A stretch of 64,000 nucleotides of DNA from Cephalotus follicularis (GCA_001972305.1 BDDD01001958.1:62001-126000), one strand, 5' to 3'. Shown: positions 12,901 to 22,619, numbered from the stretch's first letter. The notes: generated from the letters alone by a model not told the origin. Numbers and translations: made by a program.

Positions 12901-15900
12901 CACTCTCTCTCTGAGTCATCCCCTTCAGGGCCATCCTCGGCATCGCCCAAATAGGACACTTGATCTGGCGTCACACTCAACCCAACTTGGATAAGACGAT
13001 CCTCTTTTACAACTGAGTTCACTTCCTCGGCCTCTACGGCAAAAAGTTTGCCAAGGTCAACTTTCTATGCTGGCGTCAGACGAGACCTTTTTTAGAGAAC
13101 GGGTGTCCAGAGAATCACACCATCTGGGGGCAGTGAACCCAGGAAGGTTCTTTATCAGGAAATATCTCCCCTTCCAGTTCTTGATGGACTTGGTGGGATT
13201 TATCAGCAGTTTCTTCGCTCCGGGACGAGATTTGAAGAAGTACCCATGCTTGCCTGGAGAGGTCGAAATAACGTGGAATTCTCTGAACAATCTTACTGTT
13301 GCAATCACCTCTGACTCGATACACTTAACCAACCCATAACAAAACTCCAGGATTGCGGTTGGAGGAGCGAGGGATGTAAGCCAAAACTCCTCAACACCGA
13401 GATGGCGAAGGAGGGCACAGGGACTCTCAAACCGTGCGAGAGGGCATCCTCGAAAACCACGAAGAGCCAAGCCCTACTCTCCACAGCTGTCCGAGGGTCT
13501 TGAGGGAGATTAAATTTTATGCCCCCAGGAAAGCGATATCTCCTAGCGAGCTCCGTTACATTCTCACGGCAGAGCACACTCCTGTCAAGGTAGCTCTCCT
13601 CAGCCAGGACGTTAGCCTCAGAGGTGGGGGGCTCCAGGGTAACCCACCACGGCAACACTTTCCTCTGTGTTATGAGAGCTCTCAGCAACAGCCACCACCA
13701 TCGCCAGAGGAGCGACATCTTCAGGAGTTGGGGACCTATGGTTTCATTTGGTTCTAGCCATTCTAACCACAGAGAGAGAGAGAGAAAAGGAATCCGAAGA
13801 CCGAAAAAGATCACGGGAGACGCCCCAAATCAATTCGTCTCTACAAGAAGTCAAGAACTACTCACCAGAAGAAGGATTTGAGAAGCGAAGAAAACTTGGA
13901 AATACAAAAAATCTTAGTGAACGAAAGCTATGGAAACTGAAGGAAGCGTAAAGAGCATCCACGAAGAAGAAAGAGACTTTTTAAAGGGCAGAGGAATGTT
14001 GCTGGACCGTTGGATCGCAGCGGCAATTGACAGTCGAGATCAAGAACCGTCAAATCAAACGCGGAAAACGAAGAGGCTTAAGCGGGAGACGCGCAGATTA
14101 TGTCACGTGTAAGTCGTACTCTACACGCAAGTTAAAGATACTTGGTTTGGGCCCATAATGTGAAGTCCGTTAACGGAGATAAGTCCAGTTAGGAAGCAAC
14201 CAGGCTATGTTCCTCGGCAAGTTTCTTTCCTATGCTAAGGCAAGCCCAGTTCTGCATCAGAGGATCGTACAAGGCAAGACCTTAGTCCTCTTCTTCTTTT
14301 CGTCTAGAAAGCTTATGTCAAGTTCTATACTGCCCGAGCCACGACTCCCAGCTCTGCTCCTCCTCCTCTGACCACGGCCAGAGAAAGAGGACCAGGGGGG
14401 CATATGATATGGAAACAAAATCACTTCAACAAAAGAGTGGCACGTGTCCAGTGCTAGCAGCGCCACGTGTCCTCTGCCAGGTGTCTTCTGCTTAGACTAC
14501 CAAGTACCAAGGCTTTACAAGCCAAAGTGGGAAACAGTCAGAGGAAGTGAATTAGTCCTAACTGAGGACTTTGAGGGAGTTCTCGGCAATTCATCAGAGG
14601 ATACCCGTTTATGATCCATGAGGGATTCTCGGCCCTTGGTCAGAGGACCTCCTCACCTATAACAAAATGTTGACTACGAATCAACCTACATTCAAGGAGC
14701 TCCAAGTTTGGGAAGTTATTAAAGGCTTGACATCCAATAAAGAAAGAGGAGGGATCCTCGGCCTTTTGTTAGAGGATCCCCACCCCCACAATGGAATAGA
14801 GCCGTTACAATAGGTTATATTCCCGGGATTCACCTCCTAAATATCAGCCAACAAGGCGCAATTTCAGGTGGAGAAAAGGGAAATCCCGAGATCCTCGGCA
14901 TTTCCCTAGGGAACACTAATCACCTCCGCAACTTAAGCTAAAGCAGTTACAACTCGGCACGAGAAATACCAGAACGAAAAGCTTAACAAAGGGGAGCCAT
15001 TTTCTATACTCTAGAGCACCTTGTGCATTGTTTCTCTGCAAAACAACTGACTTTAGCATCAGAGTGTCCCCGGGAGAACATCCTCCTGGACCTTCGACCT
15101 GCTTGTTCTATTTGTGCAGGGAAGACGATCACACCAACACTCAAACAACCTTTTTTGGGGCATTTCAAAGCGTTTCCTTCAACAAATCAAGCACTTACAC
15201 GTGGGGTATTGTTGAGGAAGGATTTCTGCATCAACAGTAACAATGGAAAAAGTGTTAATAGGAACCGTACTTTTAGAGTCGTTTAATGTTATGCACTTGA
15301 TGCTATTAAAATGCTTTTGAATAGTAGTTCTAGGTGGTTATATAATGTAAGAATCAATATTTGAAGAGGAAAAAATTTGGTTTTTGGTCATGGCCTTAAC
15401 AATGTAAAAAGCCTACTTTTATAAAACTGTGATTTGAGAATTGGTTGATGTTATACACGAGCAACCATCAAAATGCTTTTAAAAGGTGATTGTATGCGGT
15501 TTTGTAATGTTAAAAATTTGGAAAGAAAACTGTTTGTTTTGGTTGTGGGGGTAGCAAAGGAAAAAGTTGTTTATTAATTTTATGCGAACAACTTACTTAA
15601 CCAAATTAACTACTTCATTTCAGGTCATGCCTCCACTATGGTGCAGGTTGGATAGGCTGTGGTTTCCTCATCCTGGTGTTCTGGTGGGTTCTTTGACCAG
15701 ACAACCCTTTCTCTGTCCTTTGGACCACGTTTTTGAGGTATGTCTTATATGCTGAAGTTGATACTAAAATGTGCTCTATTTTTATATTAAAGGTGAAATG
15801 TTTTTGCAACTTTCTGCCCGTAATAATGGTGGCATCCTTTGGTATGACAACCTTTTACCACAGCTTTGTTCATTCACACCAACTATATTCTGCATGCATC

Positions 15901-18843
15901 TCTGAAACTATTATCACCACTTTGCTAGTAGAGGCTCATTTTGTTAATTTAATTATTGAATGTGTCTTTAGATCATACGTGCAAATTTTCAAGTCAATTG
16001 AATATTTTTAACTATTTCATTGGGACATGAAAAGTTTAACCATTCTATAATTATTCATACATAATAAAAGATTAGCCTATTCACTGAAATCATTATAGAT
16101 ATCCGATGGACTTAAAATTTCATGACTGATATGTATTGATAAACTATCAAATGTAAGGGTTGGATTTGAAATATATTAATCACAAGTACGGTACTTAAAG
16201 TGACCATGCACCAATTACTTGTGCATTGACATGTACAAGTCATATCCCCTTCACAAATTTGCAATGTACTTTTGTACTAGTGTAGCATCCCAGGTGGGTT
16301 TTTTTCCCTTTATGTCGGATATGGATGTGACTTTAAAGTTTCTTTTAAAGTCCCATGCCTGTATGACAACTAGGTGTCAATAATTAAATGGTTTTTGGAA
16401 CAATTTTGTCTTTGTAAAGAATGCTGTGGATTGTTTGTTCTCTTTCATTCAAGTTCAGGATACTTCATTTAATATATATATGGGCACCAAAGGTGTTTCA
16501 AAGGACAAGAGCTAATGTATATGAACAATTGGATAATCTGTCTGGTGAATATGGCACTTCCTTTTGAGTGGCATTGGCTATAAATAATGATTAAAATTGT
16601 TGCAGTTGCTGGATTATTCTTAATTGAAGTAACTCTCTCTTCTTTCAATCTATTTATATTAAGTTGCGAATAGCAGCTGTTTTGGGTGTTTTGGCGATCA
16701 ACAAGCTTGTTAACTTCGATTCCCTAATTTCCATATTATTTTCTCTTTTTTCTCCTCTTAGTTACATTTTGACTTCCTGAAAAAACTGCAGTTCAATAAA
16801 GCTCTTCAACTGAGAGCTCTATCTTGGCGCTGCTATATTTCTCCTCCTCTTTTTTTTTTTGAGGGTATTGGGGGAGGGACGAATAATGAGATAGAACCAA
16901 ACTGGGAATGATTTTAGATAACAGAAGCTTTTCTCTTTTAATAGATTCTCTCTTGTTGATCTTCAAATCTTGCTTTTTACTTGTTAAGAAGCTCTTCCTG
17001 GGGGGGAATGGTGGACTTTTGCTATCATCCATTTGATTTTTGGCAAGATCTTAAGTAAAACAGTTTATTTTTTTCACGTGGAAGGCAGCAATGATTCTCC
17101 GCTTATGGTTTTGGGTAAATCTTGCAATTGTTTTTCCTTCACTTCATTGAACAAATAAGTAATGTCTGTCAGATTCAGGGCTGATTGCCTTTGAGTTAAG
17201 GTTTGCCTACAAAGTTTAAAATGAGGAAGATTAAAATATCAAAGGTGTTCTGCTTTTAAATATAACTGCCTTATGACATTAAAAAATACAAATCCCTTAA
17301 TTGCAGGTGAATGTCATGTTAAAGGAGATGTCACAGGAGGAATTTGGCCCTAAAATCAACATAAGAGAGTATTCCTTTATCGACAATCCATCATTGCCCA
17401 AACAAGTAAATGAATATTAATGAAATTCAGCTCAAAATAACAACTTATTAGCGATTAGTGACTTTGCATAAACTTTTTTTTTTAATTACAGGTGAAAGAG
17501 TCCTCGCTTGATGTTCAGCTCTGTCAAGAAGGAACTCAAGACTGTCAGGCATCAAACAACACTATTCCATCAGGCATACTCAAATTTCCAAAGCGTAGCG
17601 GTGAAGAAACGGTATCCGATTTATCTTTATATTTAATTTTTTAATATATCTCTGCTGTTTTTTCCTAAGCCTTCAGAACATCTTCTGTGCTGAGTTTATT
17701 AAAATGAATTTGTGGATATCTTTTTTCTTTTTGTTAAGATTTGTTTGTAGCTAAGTCAAAATTAAGTCCAATTTTTAGGTCTACTGTTTCTTTGTAAAAT
17801 GTTTTTATGTCTTGAGTTCTTTTACTTGTTCAAGTTTTGAAGCATGGGTGTTTATGTTGCGACACCGGATACTAGTATTTGTATTTGTATAGTTAGTATT
17901 TATCCATATATGACATTGTCTCAGATATTCAAAAATGTTTTCTTGTTCCACAATTTGATGTGGGTGGAGATTATTAAGTCATTGAGCTACCTATTCATAT
18001 TGGAAAAAATTATTGATTAGTATTTTTCTGTAACTTCCATTGGTTGGTTTTTTTGTCATTGCCGCACTGCTAGCAATATTTATATCCAATTAAACTGTAC
18101 AATTCCTTGAGGATCATGCTGATGACGGTGAAATTTGCTTGTAATATCCAGTTCAAGACGATATTCTCCTCATTCAGTGATGTCAAAGTCATTCAATTCT
18201 CTTCAATGCAAGATGCTTTCATTGGTTTCACTGACAAGGCAAGTGTTAATTCCTCTTCTGCTTATGTAATATTTTTTTTGTATTTAATATTTAATTGGAG
18301 AGGAATCCAATTACACAATCTATTTATACCTCTTCATTCTTTAAACCAACCAAAGAATCCAATATTTAATATACATAAATGTTGTATATCATGTCTCAAA
18401 TCGGTCAGATATCTGAGAATATAATATGCATGCAACTGTATAAGTGATTGATATTAAATAAGACTCAAACATTGAATTAAATCTAAATTAAATGTATAAC
18501 TGAATATACCAATTTGACTTGAAATTTGTGTGTGTATGATATAATGCATACAGAAACATCAATTGCAATGCTATGATTGTTTTGTAGGAGTGTAAAACTG
18601 ACTGTACGTAATTGGATCTTGTCTCTATTAGTTTTTGGTTATCACAAACTGATTCTATACGGAATTTATTGTCAGACTAGGGAAGAGAAATTTCGGAACC
18701 GTGTCAAGCGTTATGTGGGTATCTGGTGCTGTGTTGAGAATCACACTCCTGGGCACATATATTATGATATGTATTGGGATGAGAAACCTGGTTGGAAGCC
18801 GATCCCACCGCAAAGTCCAGAGGATGATCATCCTCCTTGGTGA
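784..18843 (+). CDS. XEG113: XEG113-like extensin arabinosyltransferase (GT77), 13 exons
   Basis: Exons: 784-937, 2387-2677, 2778-2983, 3134-3239, 3426-3682, 3895-4030, 4659-4753, 4849-4902, 15624-15737, 17307-17405, 17492-17611, 18152-18238, 18676-18843 (stop included). They total 1887 nt, or 628 residues, close to the roughly 640 of Arabidopsis XEG113, and every junction keeps phase. The start MGRYQEMANSKPLFLTIY fits the family. A signal-anchor helix at about residues 11-33 predicts a type II Golgi membrane protein. The DXD nucleotide-sugar motif is CDTDMVWLK (DTD at 210-212). Other family blocks are AAYNIGIFHWRPTES, GPSVDGDSG, ASIFCSGHT and, near the end, RYVGIWCCVENHTPGHIYYD. In Arabidopsis the enzyme adds the third arabinofuranose to hydroxyproline-linked chains of extensins, in a series with HPAT, RRA and ExAD enzymes. 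Twelve introns are present: eleven look GT-AG and the last is GC-AG. Intron 8 is 10.7 kb because of inserted repeats. No break is seen in the coding exons. Confidence 0.93.
949..982. repeat. (CT)17 microsatellite at the start of XEG113 intron 1
   Basis: An uninterrupted CT run begins 11 bp after the exon 1 donor (A|GTAAC at 937/938). It is complementary to the GA tract before the start codon, so the two could pair across exon 1 in the pre-mRNA. It also keeps an unspliced reading frame open past the donor, which should not be taken as coding. Confidence 0.9.
1582..2319 (+). mobile_element. RTE-type LINE, 5'-truncated, in XEG113 intron 1
   Basis: The translated sequence follows the C-terminal part of plant RTE-clade reverse transcriptases: FRISRTKTEYMDCNF near 1625-1670, then VWMKWRSAIGVLCDKRVP (about 1810-1865), LYGTECF (about 1910), LRWIYVNTRKDRI, IRNKVGVTPIEVKLRENR, and RGRGRPKTTW followed by DRAQWRKRIHVANPTSLGL up to about 2295. 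The 3' end is a short (TTG)n run at about 2303-2319, the usual tail of this clade. CT-rich flanks (about 1566-1580 and 2320-2327) may be the target-site duplication. The copy is dead: it lacks everything before the RT C-terminal part, shifts frame between about 1700 and 1920, and has an in-frame TAG at 2149-2151. It lies in the same sense as the host gene. Confidence 0.85.
5857..6310. mobile_element. Foldback/MITE-like element with long inverted repeats
   Basis: The left arm (5857-5920, with AAAGTAGTGATTTCCCAATT) is matched in reverse complement by the right arm (about 6245-6310, with AATTGGGAAATCACTACTTT). A third, reverse-oriented arm lies at about 6055-6110, so the inside looks like two stacked copies. 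Runs of eight T flank both ends (5849-5856 and 6311-6318) and could be a target duplication, but such low-complexity sequence is weak proof. There is no transposase. It may be a non-autonomous DNA transposon; the superfamily is not assignable, though an 8-9-bp duplication would fit Mutator-like or hAT elements. Confidence 0.7.
6853..7269 (+). mobile_element. Solo LTR, 417 bp, copia-like ends, TSD GAAAA
   Basis: The sequence runs from TGTTGAATTGTC to ATATATCCAACA and is flanked by GAAAA at 6848-6852 and 7270-7274. A TATA-like ACTATAAATATG (about 7068) and an AATAAA-type signal (about 7093) sit in the expected U3/R order. No internal region is present, so it most likely arose by recombination between the two LTRs of a Ty1/copia-like or TRIM element. 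It interrupts one unit of the intronic tandem array. Confidence 0.82.
7864..8694 (+). repeat. 5' LTR of the intronic Tat-clade element
   Basis: 831 bp, nearly identical to 14405-15236. The last 200 bp (from about TTTAGCATCGGAGTGTCC to the end) are also related to the LTR ends of the element at 19577-30481, showing the two families share an ancestor. Short open frames inside it are not genes. Confidence 0.93.
8695..8715 (+). other. Primer binding site of the intronic Tat-clade element
   Basis: TTGGCGCCGTCTGTGGGAA starts two bases after the 5' LTR. TGGCGCC... is a usual start for primer sites in Tat-type gypsy elements. I cannot name the tRNA from the sequence alone. Confidence 0.75.
8740..10412 (+). 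pseudogene. gag region of the intronic Tat-clade element
   Basis: The frames show a gag N-terminal region (VEQAMNRKLAEMERRLQGAE), the retrotransposon-gag core (IQHVRTYIQTMLVHQ, then RDESLRDYLTRVNKESLKVK and FTFSMLKKPAVDMADLLRRA), and a C-terminal knuckle-like CRYHRDHGHDTEEC. The same blocks occur in the element at 19577-30481. It is a fossil and looks broken. Confidence 0.85.
10684..11175. other. Non-coding block shared by both Tat-clade elements (copy 1)
   Basis: This stretch aligns with 25775-26410 over its whole length. Shared pieces include GAGGCCCAATGTTCATGTCC, CGTGTCTTGAGAGGCGAATC, CTGGTCTAGAATATAACGGA and CCCATAAGAAATTGCCCG. Near 10760-10810 are two copies of a 24-bp hairpin-type unit (CTCCCACCAGAGGAG). 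It lies between sense gag and the 3' end of the antisense ORFs. By eye similarity is at least as high as between the two families' LTRs. It could be a terminator, an RNA signal or part of a transcript; which is unknown. Confidence 0.75.
11404..13814 (-). pseudogene. Antisense ORF module of the intronic Tat-clade element
   Basis: Several reverse-strand open frames fill the region before the 3' LTR. The upstream part (about 13300-13680) reads like the plant 'putative gypsy type transposon' domain (Pfam Transposase_28): VVFEDALSHGLRVPVPSFAI, then SFGLHPSLLQPQSWSFVMGW. Next comes NWKGRYFLIKNLPGF (about 13135-13190), then an acidic linker and a long charged coiled coil (about 11600-12207, e.g. LEETARSAKAQLGEVLKAQ). 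Extra ORFs, including antisense ones after pol, are known in Tat-clade elements; their function is unknown. Parts match those at 26675-29420. It is a fossil and looks broken. Confidence 0.75.
14380..14404 (+). other. Polypurine tract of the intronic Tat-clade element
   Basis: AGAGAAAGAGGACCAGGGGGGCATA lies directly before the 3' LTR start (TGATATGG at 14405), as expected for the plus-strand primer. The element at 19577-30481 has a similar GTGGGGGGCTTA at the same place. Confidence 0.75.
14405..15236 (+). repeat. 3' LTR of the intronic Tat-clade element
   Basis: 832 bp, ending GCATCAACA, followed by the TSD GTAAC and then by the resumed tandem-array unit (GTAACAATGGAAAAAGTG). It is about 96% identical to the 5' LTR by hand comparison. 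Confidence 0.93.
15738..17306 (+). other. XEG113 intron 9, no further feature seen
   Basis: This 1.57-kb intron lies between exons 9 and 10 and is AT-rich, with a T-rich stretch near 16840-16860. I see no transposable-element ends, long repeats or conserved coding blocks in it. Confidence 0.6.
18239..18675 (+). other. GC-AG intron (intron 12) of XEG113
   Basis: The donor reads AAG|GCAAGT, the strong consensus typical of GC-AG introns, and the acceptor is GTCAG at 18671-18675. Joining FTDK to TREEKFRNRVKRYVGIWC keeps phase 0 and restores the conserved family sequence. The nearest GT, four bases downstream, does not give a phase-compatible junction. Confidence 0.82.
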
Positions 18844-19130
18844 GAGACCTAACTTAAAACCATTTATTTGCCCATATACTGTGACTGCAGGGAAGAAAAA
18901 GAAGGCAGTTCCTAACACGCATCGTTCAAACCCGGAGAGCTGTATTCATCTTTGTAAATGGCAATAGTTTCGAGTCAATTCTTATAGAGAAGACCTACAG
19001 CATTTAAAATCCAAAACAGAAAGAAGGCTGATGTATCCTCTTTCTGTTTAACCTTCTCCCGTAACATTATGAAAGGTTTTGATCGTATAAATTTTCCTCG
19101 AGGCAAATAAAGAAATGCAAGCCCGTGGAT
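18844..19130 (+). terminator. XEG113 3' UTR with poly(A) signal
   Basis: After the TGA at 18841-18843 the sequence is non-coding. A canonical AATAAA stands at 19106-19111 (GGCAAATAAAGAAATG), about 265 bp past the stop, a usual distance in plants. The exact cleavage site cannot be read from the sequence. Confidence 0.55.
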
Positions 19131-19571
19131 AACTGAAAATGACATGTACTTTGATTTGTTTACAGCATTACCATGACTTCAAATTGCTTTCCATATGTTT
19201 TTGACATTATTTTATTTGATGATTTCTATCCTGAGAAGATATAACTCCAATTGGGCATTAAAGAAAACGGTGAATCCTTGAATAATAATTTCACAAGTCC
19301 ACTCACTATTATTGTGAATTAAGAGCGGTTGTCAAATTATTAAGCGAAAATTATTGGCTTCATCTATAGGATAATCAGAGACGATAATATAAGGGTTAAT
19401 GACTTGTGTAAATTTGTGTGATTACTAAAATTATAATCTCCTAAAATGGATTAATTTGTTAAACCCAACTCGATTTGATCCAAACTCATTTTTTTTTAAT
19501 AATCTCTATGTTCAAGTGTAACAAGCATCTAAATTTCTGTTAAACGGTAATTTTGGGGTGATATATATATA
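19131..19571. other. Short AT-rich intergenic stretch with an (AT)n run
   Basis: No gene or conserved block is visible between the XEG113 end and the Tat-clade element. The (AT)n run at about 19560-19576 was the insertion target (TSD TATAT). Confidence 0.6.
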
Positions 19572-19576
19572 TATAT

Positions 19577-20067
19577 TGATGTGGATAAAATTTAGTCTAT
19601 AAATTTTTTCACGTGTTTTTAGACAATTGGGACAGATATCATCTAGAGAACTCGGCAAGTGGACAGACGTTACCAACTAACGAATTGTGCTTAATAGGAA
19701 TATTGGCGCAAAATCCGGTGGAGACCAGGTTTATGTCCGTGATCCTCGGGTATTTCCTTAGGGGATAAATATCAGCTCTGATTTTCACGCTCAGTAGTTA
19801 TTTTCAAGGCCTATAAATACTAGAATCAACGAAATTAACCAGGTCAGCCATTTTTACATTCTAAAGAACCCGTTATCCTCTGTGCATTGTCTAACTTGAG
19901 CGTTGAAGTATCCCCGTGAGTTCAACCTCCTGGACCTACGACTTGTTTGCTACTTTGTGCAGGGAATACCACCAAACCTTCTCCTCAGACATATCGCGGT
20001 GTTTCTCTTAACAAATCAAACCTCTCCACGTTAGAGGGCTGTTGAGGAATAATTTTTTGCATCAACG
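19577..20067 (+). repeat. 5' LTR of the downstream Tat-clade element
   Basis: Begins TGATGTGGATAAAATTTAG; a CTATAAATACT TATA-like box lies at about 19811. Many differences from the 3' LTR are C-to-T or G-to-A on this copy, as expected for methylated, silenced DNA. Confidence 0.9.
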
Positions 20068-20068
20068 G

Positions 20069-20090
20069 TTGGCGCCGTCTATGGGAAACG
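20069..20090 (+). other. Primer binding site of the downstream Tat-clade element
   Basis: TTGGCGCCGTCTATGGGAA follows the 5' LTR and differs at one base from the site at 8695 of the intronic element, so both families use the same primer tRNA, not identified here. Confidence 0.75.
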
Positions 20091-20532
20091 CAGATCATGC
20101 CTCCGAGAAAGAACAACAAAAACCATTCTACAGCCGGTGGAAGCCAGGCTGCTACTGGGAACAACCCAGCCCAAACTAGCCAAGTTGCTGCCACAGCCGA
20201 GTAAGCTCCCATTATTGGGGAGAAATTCACGCAGCTGCTCCAAAGAGTGGAGCGCCTCACCTACTTGTTGACCACCAGTTTGGCCAACCAAAACCAGCAC
20301 GGGCCTGCTCAACCAGTGGCCCGAGGATAATCTGGATAGCATAGGCAGGCCCAGGCGAACCAACGCCTCCATGGGCAAAGGCGAAACCCGCCAAAGGTAC
20401 GCTCCCCCAAGGCGGTCAGGGGTTAATACATCATTGAGGAGGAGAACTGAGATTGATACATCTCAGAGAGCAGAGTCCTCAACTGCCAGGGATCACAACA
20501 ATCCCCGACCAGAGCATCCAGAGCACTAAGCG

Positions 20533-21757
20533 ATGAAAGTGGATCGCCAAGGGGGTGCTGAGGAAGCATGTGTGCGGCCCAATGCCTCGCATAGGACGGC
20601 AACAGTGCAGGGGAGCAGGATGGGCGGCACGACCACACTGGCGGGGGAGTCACAGGTTTCTAGCAGGGTTAGGAACATTGATGATGTTGAGCAAGCAATG
20701 AACAAGAAGCTTGCGGAGATGGAGAGGAGGTTCCGTGGAGCCGAGCAGCCAAGGGGATATCTGGCTGAGGTGCGCAACATTAGCGCCAACCCCTTCACAT
20801 CCGAGAACATGAAGGAGCGTATCCCTAGTGGATTTCGGTTCCCGAGTCTCCAGCAGTATGATGGGTCCACGGACCCCTTCCAACATGTACGCACCTATAT
20901 CCAAACCATGTTGGTGCACCAGGCCTCGGACGCCACGCTTTGCAGTGGATTCCCTACGACTTTGAATGGAGCTACCCAGTCATGGTATTCTACCCCTGAC
21001 AGAGGGTTCCGAGGAGAATTTCAATAAGTTTATAGAGCTGTTTGTCACCAAATTCCTCAACAGCGCCATGCAGAGGAGAAACTCCACCCATCTAATCAAT
21101 GTCGTGCAGGGGAAAGATGAGTCGCTGAGGGACTACCTCACCAGATTCAACAAGGAGTCACTCACAGTGAAAGACCTGGAGCCGTCCTTCGCTCTAGTAG
21201 CTCTGAACAGTGGGTTGAAGAATAACTCCCCCTTCACTTTCTCTCTGCTAAAGAAGCCCGCGGTGGATATGGCGGACCTGCTAAAAAGAACAAAAAGGTA
21301 TATCAATGCCGAGGAGGGGATGACAGCTAGGAAACAAAAAACATCCTGGTTTGGCCACCAGGAGGAGAAAAGGGAGCATTCACAAAATGCTCTCGGCAAG
21401 AAAGAGAAGAGGAATGAGAGGTCTGAGCTCATAAGGATGACCTTAGGTACAAGCTCTCTAGGAGAGAGAAGTCACCACCAGAGGGGAATTTTGCCCATCT
21501 CTTGGAAACACGTACCGGGATACTTGCAGTGGAGAAAGACAAGGTCCCCATTCAATGGCCTGCACCAATGAGATCCTCAGCTGAGAATAAGGACATAGAA
21601 AAATATTACCGGTACCATCATGACCACGGACACGATACCGAGGAGTGCAGGCAGCTGAAGAATCAGATTGAAGACCTGATTCGTAAGGGGCACCTCCGCA
21701 AGTATGTGGACAGGAATACTCCTCAGCAAAGTAGAGAGCGCAGAGAAGAAGCTCCAC
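20533..21757 (+). pseudogene. gag region of the downstream Tat-clade element
   Basis: It shows the same blocks as the gag at 8740-10412: VEQAMNKKLAEMERRFRGAE, TDPFQHVRTYIQTMLVHQAS, DESLRDYLTRFNKESLTVK and a knuckle-like YRYHHDHGHDTEECRQLK near 21605-21660, followed by a Q/E-rich region. It is a fossil. Confidence 0.85.
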
Positions 21758-21899
21758 CGCAGCCAGAGGAGCAACAACATCAACCCAGAGTTGTCATCCA
21801 CACCATCTCTAGAGAGGTCCCGTCTGGTGGCGACCATAAAAATGCTAGAAAGTCTTACGGAAGGCAATCCCTTGTAGTGCAACAGATTCAACATAGCAA

Positions 21900-22290
21900 G
21901 AGGATAAGAACTGGTGGAGATAAGGAGGTGATATCCTTCTCCGAGGCAGACTATGAGGGAGTACGTCTCCCTCATGATGATCCAGTGGTGGTAACTCTTC
22001 TGATGGAACTTTTCACTATGAAGAGAATTTTTATTGATAGCGGGAGCTCGGCGGATATATTGTATAAACATGCATTTGATCAGCTAAAAATACCAGTTGA
22101 TCAGCTTAGGCCCGTGAAGACCCCTCTGGTTGGATTTGTAGGGGAGATGGTCCATCCTCTGGGATCCATTGAACTGTCCGTGGTTGTAGGCATAGCCCCA
22201 TGTCAAACCCAGATGCAGATGACATTCCTGGTAGTGGACACACTAAGCCCGTACAACGCTATAATTGGGCGCCCATAGTTGAATTTGTAG
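21900..22290 (+). pseudogene. Protease region of the downstream Tat-clade element
   Basis: An aspartic protease-like stretch carries FIDSGSSADILYKHAFDQL near 22025-22085 (the D-S-G active-site triad in view) and ends near NAIIGRP (22255-22275), the usual C-terminal block of retrotransposon proteases. Confidence 0.8.
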
Positions 22291-22619
22291 CAGGCGATAG
22301 CGTCCACAATACACTTGGTGATGAAATTCCCAACAAGGTTTGACGTGGGGGAAGTCAGAGGAGATCAGCAAGTAGCAAGACAGTGCTACAAAACTGCTGT
22401 GATGGATAAGGGGAAGGAGAAGGCCTTGTCTATAGCAAACGTGGAGCTCAGAGGGGATGTGGAGCCCGAGCGTCCACAACCTGTGGAAGAAGTGTTACAG
22501 GTGCCCTTGGAGGAGGGCAATGAAGAAAAAATCATCCAAGTCGGCTCACAGCTTGGAGAGGTGGAGAAAGGGGAACTTATAACGTTCCTTAGAAATAACA
22601 AGGATGTTTTCCCTTGATC

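Larger units (their letters stand above)
7864..15236 (+). mobile_element. Ty3/gypsy Tat-clade LTR element without pol, in XEG113 intron 8 (broken)
   Basis: Two LTRs (7864-8694 and 14405-15236) begin TGATATGG and end CA, with a perfect 5-bp TSD GTAAC (7859-7863, 15237-15241). The LTRs differ at roughly 4% by my count, which suggests a few million years or less. Parts in order: 5' LTR, primer site, sense gag, a non-coding block shared with the second Tat-clade element, antisense ORFs, polypurine tract, 3' LTR. Protease, RT, RNase H and integrase motifs are not seen, so it is non-autonomous and must have depended on a relative such as the element at 19577-30481. It looks broken, with several breaks. 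It lies in the same sense as the host gene. Confidence 0.93.
5340..15570. repeat. Degenerate tandem array, about 150-160 bp per unit, interrupted by three insertions
   Basis: Units share a core like GTAACAATGGAAAAAGTG, followed by CACTTTTAGAATTGTTTGAT, ATGCACTTGTAGCTGTT and AAATGCTTTTAA. Core copies start near 5386, 5550, 5707, 6390, 6550, 6683, 6838, 7406, 7561, 7707, 7858 (or 15237), 15397 and 15551. Spacings between undisturbed neighbours are about 133-164 bp, mostly 146-160. About 14 units remain. The array is interrupted at 5857-6310, 6853-7269 and 7864-15236. The TSD of the large element (GTAAC) is itself part of the unit core. Unit divergence is high, so the array is old. Confidence 0.85.
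4903..15623 (+). other. XEG113 intron 8, 10.7 kb, filled with repeats
   Basis: The intron runs from a GTGAGG donor after exon 8 to a TTTCAG acceptor before exon 9. It holds about 450 bp of ordinary intron, then a degenerate tandem array from about 5340 to 15570, inside which sit a foldback element, a solo LTR and a Tat-clade gypsy element. The array ends only about 50 bp before the exon 9 acceptor. The other introns in this gene range from about 85 to 1570 bp. Confidence 0.88.

Noticed and set aside
18249-18675. GT downstream of the GC donor in XEG113 intron 12 as an alternative splice site
   Set aside because: Using it puts the following exon out of phase, and no suitable acceptor keeps the conserved REEKFRNRVKRY sequence.
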